From Chitinophagaceae bacterium (lineage in GTDB: Bacteria; Bacteroidota; Bacteroidia; Chitinophagales; Chitinophagaceae), in assembly GCA_017853575.1 (NCBI GenBank), contig JAFMJI010000004.1:62001-126000 (forward strand): DNA of 64,000 bases, read 5' to 3'. Below the pieces are notes generated by a model, which saw only the letters and a list, made by a program, of their open reading frames with translations, was not told where the DNA came from and did not search any database. A program made the position numbers and the translations under genes. Each line of letters begins with the position of its first letter. Positions within the stretch are counted from its first letter, which is position 1. Shown piece after piece: positions 26,156 through 35,113 of this stretch.

Positions 26156-27163
26156 ATGAAGGACATACAATTAGTATTCTCATCTTTATCTCCTGCTGAC
26201 AGTATTGTCATAACGATGCACCAAAAACCTGATCCGGATGCAATGGGCTCCTCACTTGCTTTGTATCATTTTTTGAAAAATGCAGGTTTTAATGCTCAGG
26301 TTATTTCTCCCACCAATTGGGCTGATTTTTTAAAATGGATGCCTGGAATGGGAGATGTTATCGATTTTGAAAATTCAAAAGACCATGCCAGTGAAATTGT
26401 TCAACAGGCAACATGGATTTTCTGCCTCGATTTCAACAATCTCTCCAGGACAAGATTCATGGAAAATCTTTTATTAAAATCAGCAGCACAAAAAGTGCTC
26501 ATTGACCATCATCGAGAACCACAACTGGATGTTTTTTCATACGGCATAAGTGACATCAGCAAAAGCTCTACTGCTGAGATGATTTATGATTTTATCATGT
26601 CTTCTGGTAAATCGGATTTAATCAACAAAGAAATCGGCACATGTCTGTATGCTGGTGTAATGGCTGATACTGGCTCATTCAGATTTCCATCAACAACTGC
26701 AAGTGTGCACAAAATGGTTGCACACCTGAAAGGGTATGACATTCAACATTCAAAAATTCATGCTGCAGTTTATGATAATTTTCAGGAAAACAGATTGAGG
26801 TTCATCGGACATGTGCTCACATACAGAATGGAAATACTATATGAACACAATACTGCTCTGATCGCCATTCCTAAATCTGACACACAGAAGTTTCATATCA
26901 AAACTGGAGATACTGAAGGACTTGTCAATTATCCACTCTCAATTCAAGGAATTGAGATGGCTGCACTGTTGATTGACCGAGATGAAGAACGCAAATGGTC
27001 ATTCAGAAGCAAAGAATATTTCGATTGCAATACCTTCGCAAGGAAATATTTCAATGGAGGTGGCCATTACAATGCTTCCGGTGGAAGAAGCCTCGACTCA
27101 CTAGAAGAAAATGTTGCACAATTCAAGAAAGTATTGAAAGAATTCTCATCTTTACAACAATAA
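26156..27163 (+). CDS. nrnA: DHH/DHHA1 phosphoesterase, NrnA-like oligoribonuclease/pAp phosphatase
   Basis: The 335-residue protein has the DHH-family motifs: HQKPDPDAMGSS at residues 22-33, LIDHHRE with DHH at 117-119, VMADTGSFRF, and the DHHA1 loop GGGHYNASGG near the C-terminus. NrnA-type enzymes degrade nano-RNA and dephosphorylate 3'-phosphoadenosine-5'-phosphate. Recognition of other substrates (cyclic dinucleotide products) is possible. The longer frame from 26024 overlaps ndk and the promoter, so ATG 26156 is chosen. The FKBP gene follows by seven bases. Confidence 0.88.
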   Translation: MKDIQLVFSSLSPADSIVITMHQKPDPDAMGSSLALYHFLKNAGFNAQVISPTNWADFLKWMPGMGDVIDFENSKDHASEIVQQATWIFCLDFNNLSRTRFMENLLLKSAAQKVLIDHHREPQLDVFSYGISDISKSSTAEMIYDFIMSSGKSDLINKEIGTCLYAGVMADTGSFRFPSTTASVHKMVAHLKGYDIQHSKIHAAVYDNFQENRLRFIGHVLTYRMEILYEHNTALIAIPKSDTQKFHIKTGDTEGLVNYPLSIQGIEMAALLIDRDEERKWSFRSKEYFDCNTFARKYFNGGGHYNASGGRSLDSLEENVAQFKKVLKEFSSLQQ

Positions 27164-27170
27164 ACAAACA

Positions 27171-28106
27171 ATGAAAAAATCAAATCTTTTATTTGCTGCC
27201 GTTGCAGCTTTATTGATCAGCTCATGCGGACAGCTTGGGTTTGAAAAGACAAAATCAGGACTAGAGTATAAAATCATTAAATCAGGTGATGGCGAAAAAC
27301 TCGAACATGGTGATTTCGTGAAATTTCAATACAAGCTTACCTACAAGGATTCAGTTGTAATGAGTACATATGGTGTTTTGCCTGCTTTCGATCAAGTGGA
27401 TAGTGTTGGAAGGTTTCATGACTTCTCTGAATTGCTTACAAAACTAAAAGTAGGAGACAGTGTTGTTACTTATCAATATGCTGATTCAATGCAGAAAACT
27501 TCTCAATTTGGAATGCCTCCTTATTTGAAAAAAGGTGAAAAACAAATGGCAACCCTTAAAATCATCAAGGTATTCAAAAACAAAGGTGGCGTTATTGGAA
27601 GAGAGCTTGCGTTTGCCGATTATCAAACTGATCTCAACAATTTCAGAAATAAAGAATTGAATGATATCAAGAAATACCTCGACAGCAAAAACATCTCTGC
27701 ACAGAAAGTAAATAACAGCGTTTATATGGTGATGGAAAAAGAAGGAACTGGAAGGAGCGCAGATTCTGGATTGATGGTAGGTGTTAAATACTCAGGAAAG
27801 AATTTTGAAGGAAAATATTTTGACTCTAATGTTGATTCAACAAAGCAAACCATGGCACACCCTCTCGAAACTTTCTATTTTGTTTCAAAAAAAGAAGGTG
27901 CCATCCAAGGAATGCTTGAAGCAATCACTTCATTTAAAGTGGGGAGCAAAGGGACTTTGTATATTCCTTCTTCGCTCGCATATGGACCTCAAGGCAGTAT
28001 GCCTGTCATCAAGCCGTATGAGAACTTAATTTTTGAGATTGAAGTAGTAGAGGTAAAAGAAGCACCCAAAGAACAACCGGGCATGCCACCAGGTGGAGGT
28101 TACTAA
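27171..28106 (+). CDS. Lipoprotein with two FKBP-type peptidyl-prolyl isomerase domains
   Basis: The 311-residue protein begins with a lipoprotein signal (lipobox LISSC, Cys at residue 19). Two FKBP-like domains follow, at about 24-140 and 165-300. The second has the better conserved core (AIQGMLEAITSFKVGSKG, SLAYGPQGSMPVIKPYENL). It ends in a Pro/Gly-rich tail. It should sit in the membrane, facing the periplasm, as a folding helper. It is co-transcribed with the DHH gene and closed by a strong terminator at 28115-28140. Confidence 0.88.
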   Translation: MKKSNLLFAAVAALLISSCGQLGFEKTKSGLEYKIIKSGDGEKLEHGDFVKFQYKLTYKDSVVMSTYGVLPAFDQVDSVGRFHDFSELLTKLKVGDSVVTYQYADSMQKTSQFGMPPYLKKGEKQMATLKIIKVFKNKGGVIGRELAFADYQTDLNNFRNKELNDIKKYLDSKNISAQKVNNSVYMVMEKEGTGRSADSGLMVGVKYSGKNFEGKYFDSNVDSTKQTMAHPLETFYFVSKKEGAIQGMLEAITSFKVGSKGTLYIPSSLAYGPQGSMPVIKPYENLIFEIEVVEVKEAPKEQPGMPPGGGY

Positions 28107-28114
28107 ATACTTTG

Positions 28115-28140
28115 AAAAGAGCAGCCATGGCTGCTCTTTT
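28115..28140. terminator. Bidirectional terminator between FKBP and folP
   Basis: AAAAGAGCAGCC is directly followed by its perfect complement in a 26-base palindrome with T runs on both strands. It serves the converging FKBP and folP genes. Confidence 0.85.
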
Positions 28141-28968
28141 TTATTTTATTAATTGCGTAAACAAGTTAACGATCTCTTTTGCAGGTTTCACATCGTGAAC
28201 ACGTAAAATGTTTGCTCCTTTCATCAATGCCATCATATTCAAGGCACTTGTGCCATTGAGAGATTCTTCAGCTGTTATGTTCATTAATTTATAAATCATC
28301 GATTTGCGTGATAAACCGGCGAGTAATGGTTTTTTGAAACTTGTAAACTGATGAAACTCCTTTAATAAAGTATAATTGTGCTCAATTGTTTTGCCAAAAC
28401 CAAATCCTGGATCAAGAACAACTTGTTCAATTCCATATGATTTAAACGATTCAATTTTTTTCTCAAAAAAATTGTGCACATCATTTGTGACATCTGAATA
28501 GATAGGGTTCAACTGCATATTATCTGGAGTGCCTTGCATGTGCATGCAAACAAATGGGACATGTAAATTAGAAACTGTCTTTATCATATCCAGATCCATT
28601 TCGCCACTGCTGATGTCATTGATAATTCTGCATCCTTCATTTATTGCAACATTTGCAACGGATGCTTTGGTTGTATCAATCGACATCCAAACTTTTGGAT
28701 GACTTTTTGAAATATATTGAATCACATCCTTCACCCTTTCTATTTCTTCCATGTCAGATATTTCAATGCTCCCTGGTCTGGTGCTTCTTCCTCCAATATC
28801 CAATATGTCTGCACCATCCTCAATCATTTGATCAACCATTTTTTTGGCTTGATGCAAGTTTTGTGCCCTACTTCCACTGTAAAAAGAATCTGGTGTGCAA
28901 TTGATTATTGCCATGATCAGTGGTTGATCGAAGGTTAGTGTATGATTGTGGGCTGTTAGCTGGTACAT
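28141..28968 (-). CDS. folP: Dihydropteroate synthase
   Basis: The 275-residue TIM barrel has the pterin-binding motifs INCTPDSFYSG, DIGGRSTRPG and DPGFGFGKT, and ends with a VHDVKPAKEI segment. It condenses 6-hydroxymethyl-dihydropterin pyrophosphate with para-aminobenzoate, the sulfonamide target. It is divergent from the DUF1599 gene with 42 bases between starts. The folP/DUF1599/BT_3928 neighbourhood is typical of Bacteroidota. Confidence 0.95.
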   Translation of the reverse strand: MYQLTAHNHTLTFDQPLIMAIINCTPDSFYSGSRAQNLHQAKKMVDQMIEDGADILDIGGRSTRPGSIEISDMEEIERVKDVIQYISKSHPKVWMSIDTTKASVANVAINEGCRIINDISSGEMDLDMIKTVSNLHVPFVCMHMQGTPDNMQLNPIYSDVTNDVHNFFEKKIESFKSYGIEQVVLDPGFGFGKTIEHNYTLLKEFHQFTSFKKPLLAGLSRKSMIYKLMNITAEESLNGTSALNMMALMKGANILRVHDVKPAKEIVNLFTQLIK

Positions 28969-28982
28969 GTCATTTCCTTTAT

Positions 28983-28990
28983 TACATTTG
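28983..28990 (+). promoter_or_regulatory. -7 element of DUF1599-BT_3928
   Basis: TACATTTG followed by CA, 20 bases upstream of the ATG at 29011. Confidence 0.6.
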
Positions 28991-29010
28991 CATCTAGATT
29001 ACAAATCTCG

Positions 29011-29571
29011 ATGAATTCCACTACAAATCAACAATACGATAAGGCTGTTCTGTCCTGTAAAGATATTTTTATCAAAAAAACAATAGACTATGGTACTTCA
29101 TGGCGTTGTTTAAGAATAATTTCCATCACAGATCAGATTTTTATCAAAGCCATGCGCATCAGAACCATCCAAGAGAAAAAAGCACAAAAAGTAGGGGATG
29201 ATATCAATGCAGAATTCAAAGGAATTGTGAACTATGGCGTCATTGGATTAATTCAATTAAAATTGGATGATACCGAACCGCAGGAATTAAATGCTGAAAC
29301 AGTATCCGTATTATATGATGAAAATATTTCGTTCGCAAGAAATACCATGTTGGATAAAAACCATGATTATGGTGAAGCATGGAGGGATATGAGCCAGGAA
29401 AGCTATGTTGATTTAATTTTAATGAAGCTGAGCAGGATCCGTCAGATACTTACAAATGAAGGGAAAACAATCATCAGTGAAGGTATCGATGCCAATTTTG
29501 TTGATATCATCAATTATGCTCTATTTGGATTGATACTTATCGAAGAAGGTAAGCTGGGACATAAGGCATAA
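29011..29571 (+). CDS. DUF1599 protein with internal duplication
   Basis: The 186-residue protein fits DUF1599, tentatively linked to nucleotide modification. It consists of two similar halves: DYGTSWRCLR (residues 28-37) with INAEFKGIVNYGVIGLI, and DYGEAWRDM (about 119-127) with IDANFVDIINYALFGLI. Each has a conserved DYG..WR and a closing helix, so it appears to be a tandem duplication. No function is established. It precedes the BT_3928 gene by eight bases. Confidence 0.82.
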   Translation: MNSTTNQQYDKAVLSCKDIFIKKTIDYGTSWRCLRIISITDQIFIKAMRIRTIQEKKAQKVGDDINAEFKGIVNYGVIGLIQLKLDDTEPQELNAETVSVLYDENISFARNTMLDKNHDYGEAWRDMSQESYVDLILMKLSRIRQILTNEGKTIISEGIDANFVDIINYALFGLILIEEGKLGHKA

Positions 29572-29579
29572 ACTTATTT

Positions 29580-30683
29580 ATGAAATACATCCTACATATT
29601 TTCAGAATCATTGTTGGGGTACTCTTTATATTCAGTGGACTTATTAAAGCGAATGATCCATCTGGATTGAGCTATAAAATGCAGGAATTTTTTGAAGTAT
29701 GGAATTTGACCATGTTTAATGATGCAACATTGGTATTTTCCATTCTCATGATTGCTTTTGAAATCATTGCCGGAGTTGCGGTTTTGATAGGGTGGAGGTT
29801 CGAGCTTTTCAGCTGGTTGTTGTTTGTGTTGATTGTTTTTTTCACATTTCTGACAGGTTATGCGGTTTTTTCTGGGAAAATTCGAGAATGTGGTTGTTTC
29901 GGAGATTGTATTAAACTTACTGCCAATCAGTCTTTTTATAAAGATCTGGTCTTGTTTGGAATGATTGGATTTTTATTACTGAACAGAAAATCCATCAAAC
30001 CCATTTTCAGCAATATTTTTTCAGTTGTTGTTTTATTGCTAACAACAACAGCAAGTTTTGCAATGCAGATACATGTTTTGCAGCACTTACCATATATCGA
30101 TTGTCTTCCATACAAAGTTGGTATTGATATTCAGGAGGGCATGAAAGCGCCTGCTGGATCAGTTCCTGACAGCACTGTGATCAACTTTGTTTATTTGAAA
30201 AATGGAAAAGAAATTGAATTTGATACTGATCATTTCCCATCAGATTTCAATGATTCTGATTATACATTCGTAAAGCGATATGATAAATTGATTCGTGAAG
30301 GAAATGCCAAACCTCCTATAAAAGATTTTGTCATAAACACTCCTCAAGGAAATGACACCACACAAGCAATTTTATCTGACCCTAGAGAAATGATGGTGCT
30401 TTTCGTGAAGAAGATGGAAGATTATCATGAATGGGTAAATGATTTTAAGGCAGTTACAACCATCATGCAACAGAAAGGTAGACCGGTTATTGTGATCACA
30501 TCAGATTTTGAAAAAGTAGCAAAAATTCTTCATGATGAACAAATTGTATTACCTATCTATAAAGGTGATGCTGTTGCCATCAAGACAGCTGCCAGATCAA
30601 CTCCAACCTTATACAAAATACAACAGGGTGTAGTGCTTCAAAAATGGGGCAGGCAAGACTTAAAAGAATCAATCAGAAACTGA
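29580..30683 (+). CDS. BT_3928 family DoxX/MauE-like membrane protein
   Basis: The 367-residue protein has an N-terminal four-helix DoxX/MauE-like part (helices near 7-25, 50-70, 75-97, 115-135). The motif ECGCFGDC sits in the second helical loop. A further helix near 140-160 leads to a periplasmic thioredoxin-like C-terminal part without CxxC (VNDFKAVTTIMQQKGRPVIVI region). Members are thought to work in redox or thiol handling, but the function is not established. It is probably co-transcribed with DUF1599. Confidence 0.85.
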   Translation: MKYILHIFRIIVGVLFIFSGLIKANDPSGLSYKMQEFFEVWNLTMFNDATLVFSILMIAFEIIAGVAVLIGWRFELFSWLLFVLIVFFTFLTGYAVFSGKIRECGCFGDCIKLTANQSFYKDLVLFGMIGFLLLNRKSIKPIFSNIFSVVVLLLTTTASFAMQIHVLQHLPYIDCLPYKVGIDIQEGMKAPAGSVPDSTVINFVYLKNGKEIEFDTDHFPSDFNDSDYTFVKRYDKLIREGNAKPPIKDFVINTPQGNDTTQAILSDPREMMVLFVKKMEDYHEWVNDFKAVTTIMQQKGRPVIVITSDFEKVAKILHDEQIVLPIYKGDAVAIKTAARSTPTLYKIQQGVVLQKWGRQDLKESIRN

Positions 30684-30765
30684 TTTTCAGTAATTCTGTA
30701 TTTTGAAATTTTACCTTATTTTCTTAAATTAGGATAGTGCTCCCTCTCACTATAAATCTACTTTT

Positions 30766-31200
30766 ATGAAAAAAATTGCCGACATCTTCAAGAGGAAAGG
30801 AACGCTCAATATCATTATTTCCCCTGATGAGCCAGTTTTAAATGCTTTGAAAGTAATGGCAGAGAGAAATATAGGATCTGTTGTTGTCATGAAGAATGGA
30901 AAATATATAGGATTGATTACAGAGAGAGACTATGCCCGTAAAGTAATATTGCATGGTAAGAATTCAACAGAATTGACCGTTGGAGAAATCATGTCTGAAT
31001 ATCTTCCGAAAGCTTCATTGGAATCAACCATTGAAGACTGTATGGAGATTATGACAAATCATAATATTAGGTACTTACCTGTCTTCGAGAAAGATGAGTT
31101 CATTGGAGTGGTAAGTATCATTGATGTTGTGAAAGAAACCATTTTTCTGCAGAAGAACACTATTCAAGATCTTCAGAACTATATCAATTTCGCTGGATAG
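30766..31200 (+). CDS. Two-CBS-domain protein
   Basis: The 144-residue protein has a tandem CBS (Bateman) pair. The first domain spans about residues 8-65 (NIGSVVVMKNGKYIGLITERD) and the second 77-135 (NIRYLPVFEKDEFIGVVSIID). CBS pairs bind adenosine nucleotides and switch partner proteins; here no partner domain is present, so the partner must be separate. It is monocistronic and converges on the DUF721 gene with one base between. Confidence 0.87.
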   Translation: MKKIADIFKRKGTLNIIISPDEPVLNALKVMAERNIGSVVVMKNGKYIGLITERDYARKVILHGKNSTELTVGEIMSEYLPKASLESTIEDCMEIMTNHNIRYLPVFEKDEFIGVVSIIDVVKETIFLQKNTIQDLQNYINFAG

Positions 31201-31201
31201 A

Positions 31202-31486
31202 TCAAACAATTACTACTTCTCTAACTACTTCTTCGCCCATACTTTCATTGATTCTTTGAGCGATTAAATTTTTCTGGAAAACCAACTCGTTTTTAAGCGG
31301 TGCGACTGTAGTATAAATAAATAAAGTATTTTTTCTGATTTCAATTTTGTCTGTGTATTTGCTGATGGTTGGCCCCATGATTTTCTCCCAATGATCTTCG
31401 ATTTGAAGCGATTGAATATTCTGCTTAATTCTGCTTTGGTTCAGAAATTGTTTCAAGGCATCCCCCAGCGAAAGTGCGTCAGACAT
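31202..31486 (-). CDS. DUF721 (DciA-like) protein
   Basis: The 94-residue protein fits DUF721, which includes DciA, the loader of the replicative helicase DnaB. It has IEDHWEKIMGPTISKYTDKIEI and a C-terminal IAQRINESMGEEVVREVVI segment, as is typical. recF is directly upstream with two bases between, and this recF-DUF721 arrangement is widespread. A role in replication is plausible. Confidence 0.82.
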   Translation of the reverse strand: MSDALSLGDALKQFLNQSRIKQNIQSLQIEDHWEKIMGPTISKYTDKIEIRKNTLFIYTTVAPLKNELVFQKNLIAQRINESMGEEVVREVVIV

Positions 31487-31488
31487 GT

Positions 31489-32568
31489 TTACAAGTGAAT
31501 TGTTTGGAAAGGTAAGGAAATATCTTTCATCAATTTTTCAAGTCTGTCTGCATGCGTATCAGTCATAAAAACCTGCCCCTTGTGTAATGTACATACCCAC
31601 TCTAACAATCGGTTAAGCCTATACTGGTCGAGCTTTTCAAAAATATCATCCATCAACAAAATAGGTTCATAGCCTTTGTGTTTTTCTAGCATCTTAAAAG
31701 CAGCAAGTTTGCATGCAAAAAGCATACTTTTTTTCTGCCCTTGTGAAGCTGTTTGTTTGAAGGGTAGGCCATCCATTTGGATATCAAGATCGTCTTTATG
31801 AATTCCTATCGTTGTTCTCTGTAGTACAATGTCTTTTTGAAGTGATTGGATGATGTCTGATAAATAGGTAGTGGAAGTTGTTGATGCCTCGTATGTAATG
31901 ATTGGATTTTCATTTTTATCACTCAGATGATGAAAAATCTCTAAAATCATTGGATATAACTCTTCTGTAAAATGAAGCCTTTTATTTAAGATCTCTGTTC
32001 CATGTAAAACAAGTTGCTGATTGTAAACATCAAGTAAATCTGTATTCAGTTGTCCGTCTTGAAGCTGCTTCAAAAATTTGTTTCTTTCTAATAATGTCTT
32101 GTTGTAGCGGATTAGATGAGTCAAATATTCATGATCCCATTGTGAAAGCAATGTATCCAGGTAGTTTCTTCTTTCTTCACTTCCTCCGGTGAGTAGTTTG
32201 GTATCATCTGGTGCTATAAATACCAAAGGAAATTCTCCAATATGTTCAGAGAATTTGTTGATGTTGGATTGATCAACCTGTAGTTCTTTTTTCCCGTTTT
32301 CACGAAAGACAACGGCAACTTCTTTTGAAACCTCATTCAATAAAAAACTACCACTAATCCTAAAACCATGGTTCATGGAGGAAGAGGATATAGTATCGGG
32401 TTTGTTGAAATAACTTTTGGTGAAGCTCAAATAGTGGATGGCATCCAGCAAATTGGTTTTCCCAATGCCGTTGGAGCCACATATTGCCACAATTCTTTCA
32501 TGAAAATTGAAGGTAACATGGCTGTAATTTCTAAACTGAGTGAGTTCTATGTGTTGAATGCCAAACAA
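31489..32568 (-). CDS. recF: DNA replication/repair protein RecF
   Basis: The 359-residue SMC-like ATPase has Walker A CGSNGIGKTNLLDAI near residue 30, the ABC signature TASQGQKKS and Walker B PILLMDDIFEKLD. It loads RecA at gapped DNA with RecO and RecR. The frame begins with TTG (reverse complement of CAA at 32566-32568); no ATG lies nearby in frame, and the N-terminus FGIQHIELTQFRNY matches the family start. It is divergent from pdhA by about 130 bases and upstream of DUF721. Confidence 0.92.
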   Translation of the reverse strand: MFGIQHIELTQFRNYSHVTFNFHERIVAICGSNGIGKTNLLDAIHYLSFTKSYFNKPDTISSSSMNHGFRISGSFLLNEVSKEVAVVFRENGKKELQVDQSNINKFSEHIGEFPLVFIAPDDTKLLTGGSEERRNYLDTLLSQWDHEYLTHLIRYNKTLLERNKFLKQLQDGQLNTDLLDVYNQQLVLHGTEILNKRLHFTEELYPMILEIFHHLSDKNENPIITYEASTTSTTYLSDIIQSLQKDIVLQRTTIGIHKDDLDIQMDGLPFKQTASQGQKKSMLFACKLAAFKMLEKHKGYEPILLMDDIFEKLDQYRLNRLLEWVCTLHKGQVFMTDTHADRLEKLMKDISLPFQTIHL

Positions 32569-32661
32569 AGTGGAAAATATGGGTAAAATTACAGGTTCAC
32601 AACCTAAATTTGGGTGTGCAAATCGATTGATTTTCAGCGATCATTTTCAGCAATTTCACAC

Positions 32662-32669
32662 TATATTTG
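32662..32669 (+). promoter_or_regulatory. -7 element of pdhA
   Basis: TATATTTG followed by CA. It lies 29 bases upstream of the ATG at 32699 and inside the region that would encode an unsupported N-terminal extension of that frame. Confidence 0.55.
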
Positions 32670-32698
32670 CAGATCTTAAAAAAGACCGTCAACTGATT

Positions 32699-33694
32699 AT
32701 GGCAGCAACCAAGTTTACGAAGGAAACATACCTCTACTGGTATGAATTAATGCTTCTTCTTCGCAAGTTCGAAGAGAAGACTGGTCAACTGTATGGAATG
32801 CAAAAAATTCGCGGATTTTGCCATTTGTACATCGGCCAAGAAGCATTGGCTGCGGGGTGTATGACTGCAACACGTCAAGAGGATCCTTATATCACTGCAT
32901 ACCGTGACCACGGTTATGCACTGGCAAAGGGAATTTCAGCGAATGCTTGTATGGCAGAATTATATGGAAAAGCTACAGGATGTTCAAAAGGGAAGGGCGG
33001 AAGTATGCACTTCTTTGGAAAGAATGAATATTTCTTCGGTGGACACGGAATTGTGGGTGCACAGATCGGAACTGGAGCTGGATTGGCATTTGCTGAGCAA
33101 TACAAAGGAACCGACAATGTTTGTCTTACTTTCTTTGGTGATGGTGCAGCTCGTCAGGGTATGTTGCATGAAACCTTCAACCTTGCAATGCTTTGGAAAC
33201 TTCCGGTAATTTTCATTTGCGAAAACAATAACTATGCAATGGGAACTTCTGTTGAAAGAACTTCCAATGTAACAGATATATACAAACTTGCTGATGCTTA
33301 TGACATGCCAGGTGATAAAGTGGATGGGATGAGTCCGGAGGCAGTACACGAAGCAGTTGCAAGAGCTGTCAAGCGTGCGAGGGAAGGTGGTGGACCAACC
33401 CTGTTGGAAATGAAAACGTATCGTTACAAAGGTCACTCTATGAGTGATCCACAAAAATACCGCAGCAAAGACGAAGTAGAGGAATACAAGGAAAGAGATC
33501 CAATTGAAGTCACCAAAGCCAAGCTCTTGAAAGATTTCAAGGTTTCTCCAGAAGTTATAGAAGCCATTGATGAAAAAATTAGATCAGTGATAGAAGAATC
33601 CGTAAGATTTGCTGAAGAAAGTCCATGGCCTGACAACGATGAATTGCTGAAGGATGTTTATCAGCAGGCTGATTATCCTTTTATTGTTGATTAA
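32699..33694 (+). CDS. pdhA: Pyruvate dehydrogenase E1 component, alpha subunit
   Basis: The 331-residue protein starts MAATKFTKETYLYWY and carries IGQEALAAGC, the thiamine diphosphate motif GDGAARQG with NN (CENNNYAMG), and the phosphorylation-loop region YRYKGHSMSDP. It forms a heterotetramer with PdhB and decarboxylates pyruvate. The beta subunit gene is not adjacent. The track's upstream extension from 32558 is rejected because it crosses the promoter. The TPR gene follows 13 bases on. Confidence 0.93.
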   Translation: MAATKFTKETYLYWYELMLLLRKFEEKTGQLYGMQKIRGFCHLYIGQEALAAGCMTATRQEDPYITAYRDHGYALAKGISANACMAELYGKATGCSKGKGGSMHFFGKNEYFFGGHGIVGAQIGTGAGLAFAEQYKGTDNVCLTFFGDGAARQGMLHETFNLAMLWKLPVIFICENNNYAMGTSVERTSNVTDIYKLADAYDMPGDKVDGMSPEAVHEAVARAVKRAREGGGPTLLEMKTYRYKGHSMSDPQKYRSKDEVEEYKERDPIEVTKAKLLKDFKVSPEVIEAIDEKIRSVIEESVRFAEESPWPDNDELLKDVYQQADYPFIVD

Positions 33695-33707
33695 TAAATA
33701 GTTCCAC

Positions 33708-34385
33708 ATGTCTGATAAATCAAAAGTTGAGAAATCTGAAGAAGAAATCATAAATCAAGCAGTAGGTTTTTGGCAAAAAAATTCGAAAACCATCATTGCC
33801 GTTTCTACTGTTGTCATCATTGCAATTGGTGGTTATTTCGGTTATAAGAATTTTATTCAATTGCCCAACGAACAGAAGGCAAGCGAGGAATTGTTTACTG
33901 CTGAATCATATTTCAGAAAAGATTCTTTTGCCTTGGCGTTAAATGGTGCACAGGGAAAAGCTGGATTTTTGAAAGTCATCTCTAAATACGGTGGTACATC
34001 GTCCGGAAATCTTGCTCATCTTTATGCAGGTGAATGCTATATGCAATTGGGTGATTTTCAGAAAGCCATTTCACATTTGGAAGATTTCAATGCTGGAAAT
34101 GCAAAACAAATTGAAGCAAAAGTTGCTGGCCTACTGGGTGACGCATATGCTGAGTTGAAGAAAAACAATGAAGCATTGGATCATTATAAAAAAGCAGGGA
34201 CTACGTTTCCTGAAGATCAAGCCATTTCATCTGAATATCTTTTTAGAGGAGCTCTGCTTGCTGAAATGAATGGCAAAACCGAAGATGCGATTGAATTGTA
34301 TCAAACCATCAAGGATAAATATCCAAGAACCGATAAGGGATTTGTGGTTGATAAATTTTTGGCCCGTCTCGGTGTTGTGAAATAA
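33708..34385 (+). CDS. Membrane-anchored TPR protein (YfgM-like)
   Basis: The 225-residue protein has a short cytoplasmic N-terminus, one membrane helix (about 28-45, TIIAVSTVVIIAIGGYFGY) and a periplasmic part with several TPR repeats (e.g. AHLYAGECYMQLGDFQKAI and DAYAELKKNNEALDHYKKA). This matches the layout of YfgM, an accessory of the Sec translocon and chaperone network. The similarity is architectural. It lies between pdhA and the LutA-like gene, directly adjoining the latter. Confidence 0.85.
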   Translation: MSDKSKVEKSEEEIINQAVGFWQKNSKTIIAVSTVVIIAIGGYFGYKNFIQLPNEQKASEELFTAESYFRKDSFALALNGAQGKAGFLKVISKYGGTSSGNLAHLYAGECYMQLGDFQKAISHLEDFNAGNAKQIEAKVAGLLGDAYAELKKNNEALDHYKKAGTTFPEDQAISSEYLFRGALLAEMNGKTEDAIELYQTIKDKYPRTDKGFVVDKFLARLGVVK

Positions 34386-35105
34386 ATGGATGTTCACGTT
34401 TTCATACCTTGTTTCATCGATCAATTGTATCCTGATGCAGGATTCAATACCATCAAGGTTTTAGAGAAAGTTGGTTGTAAAGTCCATTACAATCCCAAAC
34501 AAACATGTTGCGGTCAGCCTGCTTTCAATGCTGGCTATTGGGGAGAAGCCAAGGAAGTATGCAATAAATTTATTGATGATTTTCAGCATGCTGAAACCAT
34601 AGTGATTCCAAGTGCTTCCTGTGCTGGTTTTGTCAAAAATTATTATAGTAAGATTTATGACAATGCCCCGAATCAAAAAGATATCAAACAATTTCAGGGA
34701 AAAGTTTTTGAGTTAAGTGACTTTCTGATCAATCAATTAAAGATCGAAGATGTCGGAGCTAGTTTTCATGGAAAAGTTGCATACCATGATTCCTGTGCTG
34801 CATTGAGAGAATGTAATCTTCGTATTGAGCCTAAGTTACTCTTGTCTAAAGTAAGGGGGCTCGAATTATTGGAAATAAAAGAGAATGAAACCTGTTGTGG
34901 ATTTGGCGGTACTTTTTCAGTAAAATTTGAAGGTATTTCAACTGCCATGGGTGAACAAAAAGTCAAGAATATTGTAGATACAAACGCCGACTACCTTGTA
35001 TCAACCGACCTGAGTTGTCTTATGCATTTAAATGGGATCATTCAGAAAAAAGGTCATTCTATCAAAAGCATGCATTTGGCTGATATATTGGCAAGCGGTT
35101 ATTAA
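34386..35105 (+). CDS. LutA-like (Fe-S)-binding CCG-domain protein
   Basis: The 239-residue protein has two CCG domains: TCCGQPAFNAG near 38-48 and ETCCGFGGTF near 170-179, with companion Cys residues in VHVFIPCF and HDSCAALREC. This matches LutA/YkgE, the Fe-S subunit of L-lactate oxidation complexes. LutB and LutC are not adjacent, so either they are elsewhere or this copy has another redox role. The ATG is one codon past the TPR gene's stop. Confidence 0.88.
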   Translation: MDVHVFIPCFIDQLYPDAGFNTIKVLEKVGCKVHYNPKQTCCGQPAFNAGYWGEAKEVCNKFIDDFQHAETIVIPSASCAGFVKNYYSKIYDNAPNQKDIKQFQGKVFELSDFLINQLKIEDVGASFHGKVAYHDSCAALRECNLRIEPKLLLSKVRGLELLEIKENETCCGFGGTFSVKFEGISTAMGEQKVKNIVDTNADYLVSTDLSCLMHLNGIIQKKGHSIKSMHLADILASGY

Positions 35106-35113
35106 CATTTCAT

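Noticed and set aside
30678-30765. ACTGA-TTT-TCAGT repeat after BT_3928 as terminator
   Set aside because: Five-base stem with a three-base loop and no real T tract; too weak.
32558-32698. N-terminal extension of pdhA
   Set aside because: It crosses the -7 element at 32662-32669 and has no family similarity; ATG 32699 is the true start.
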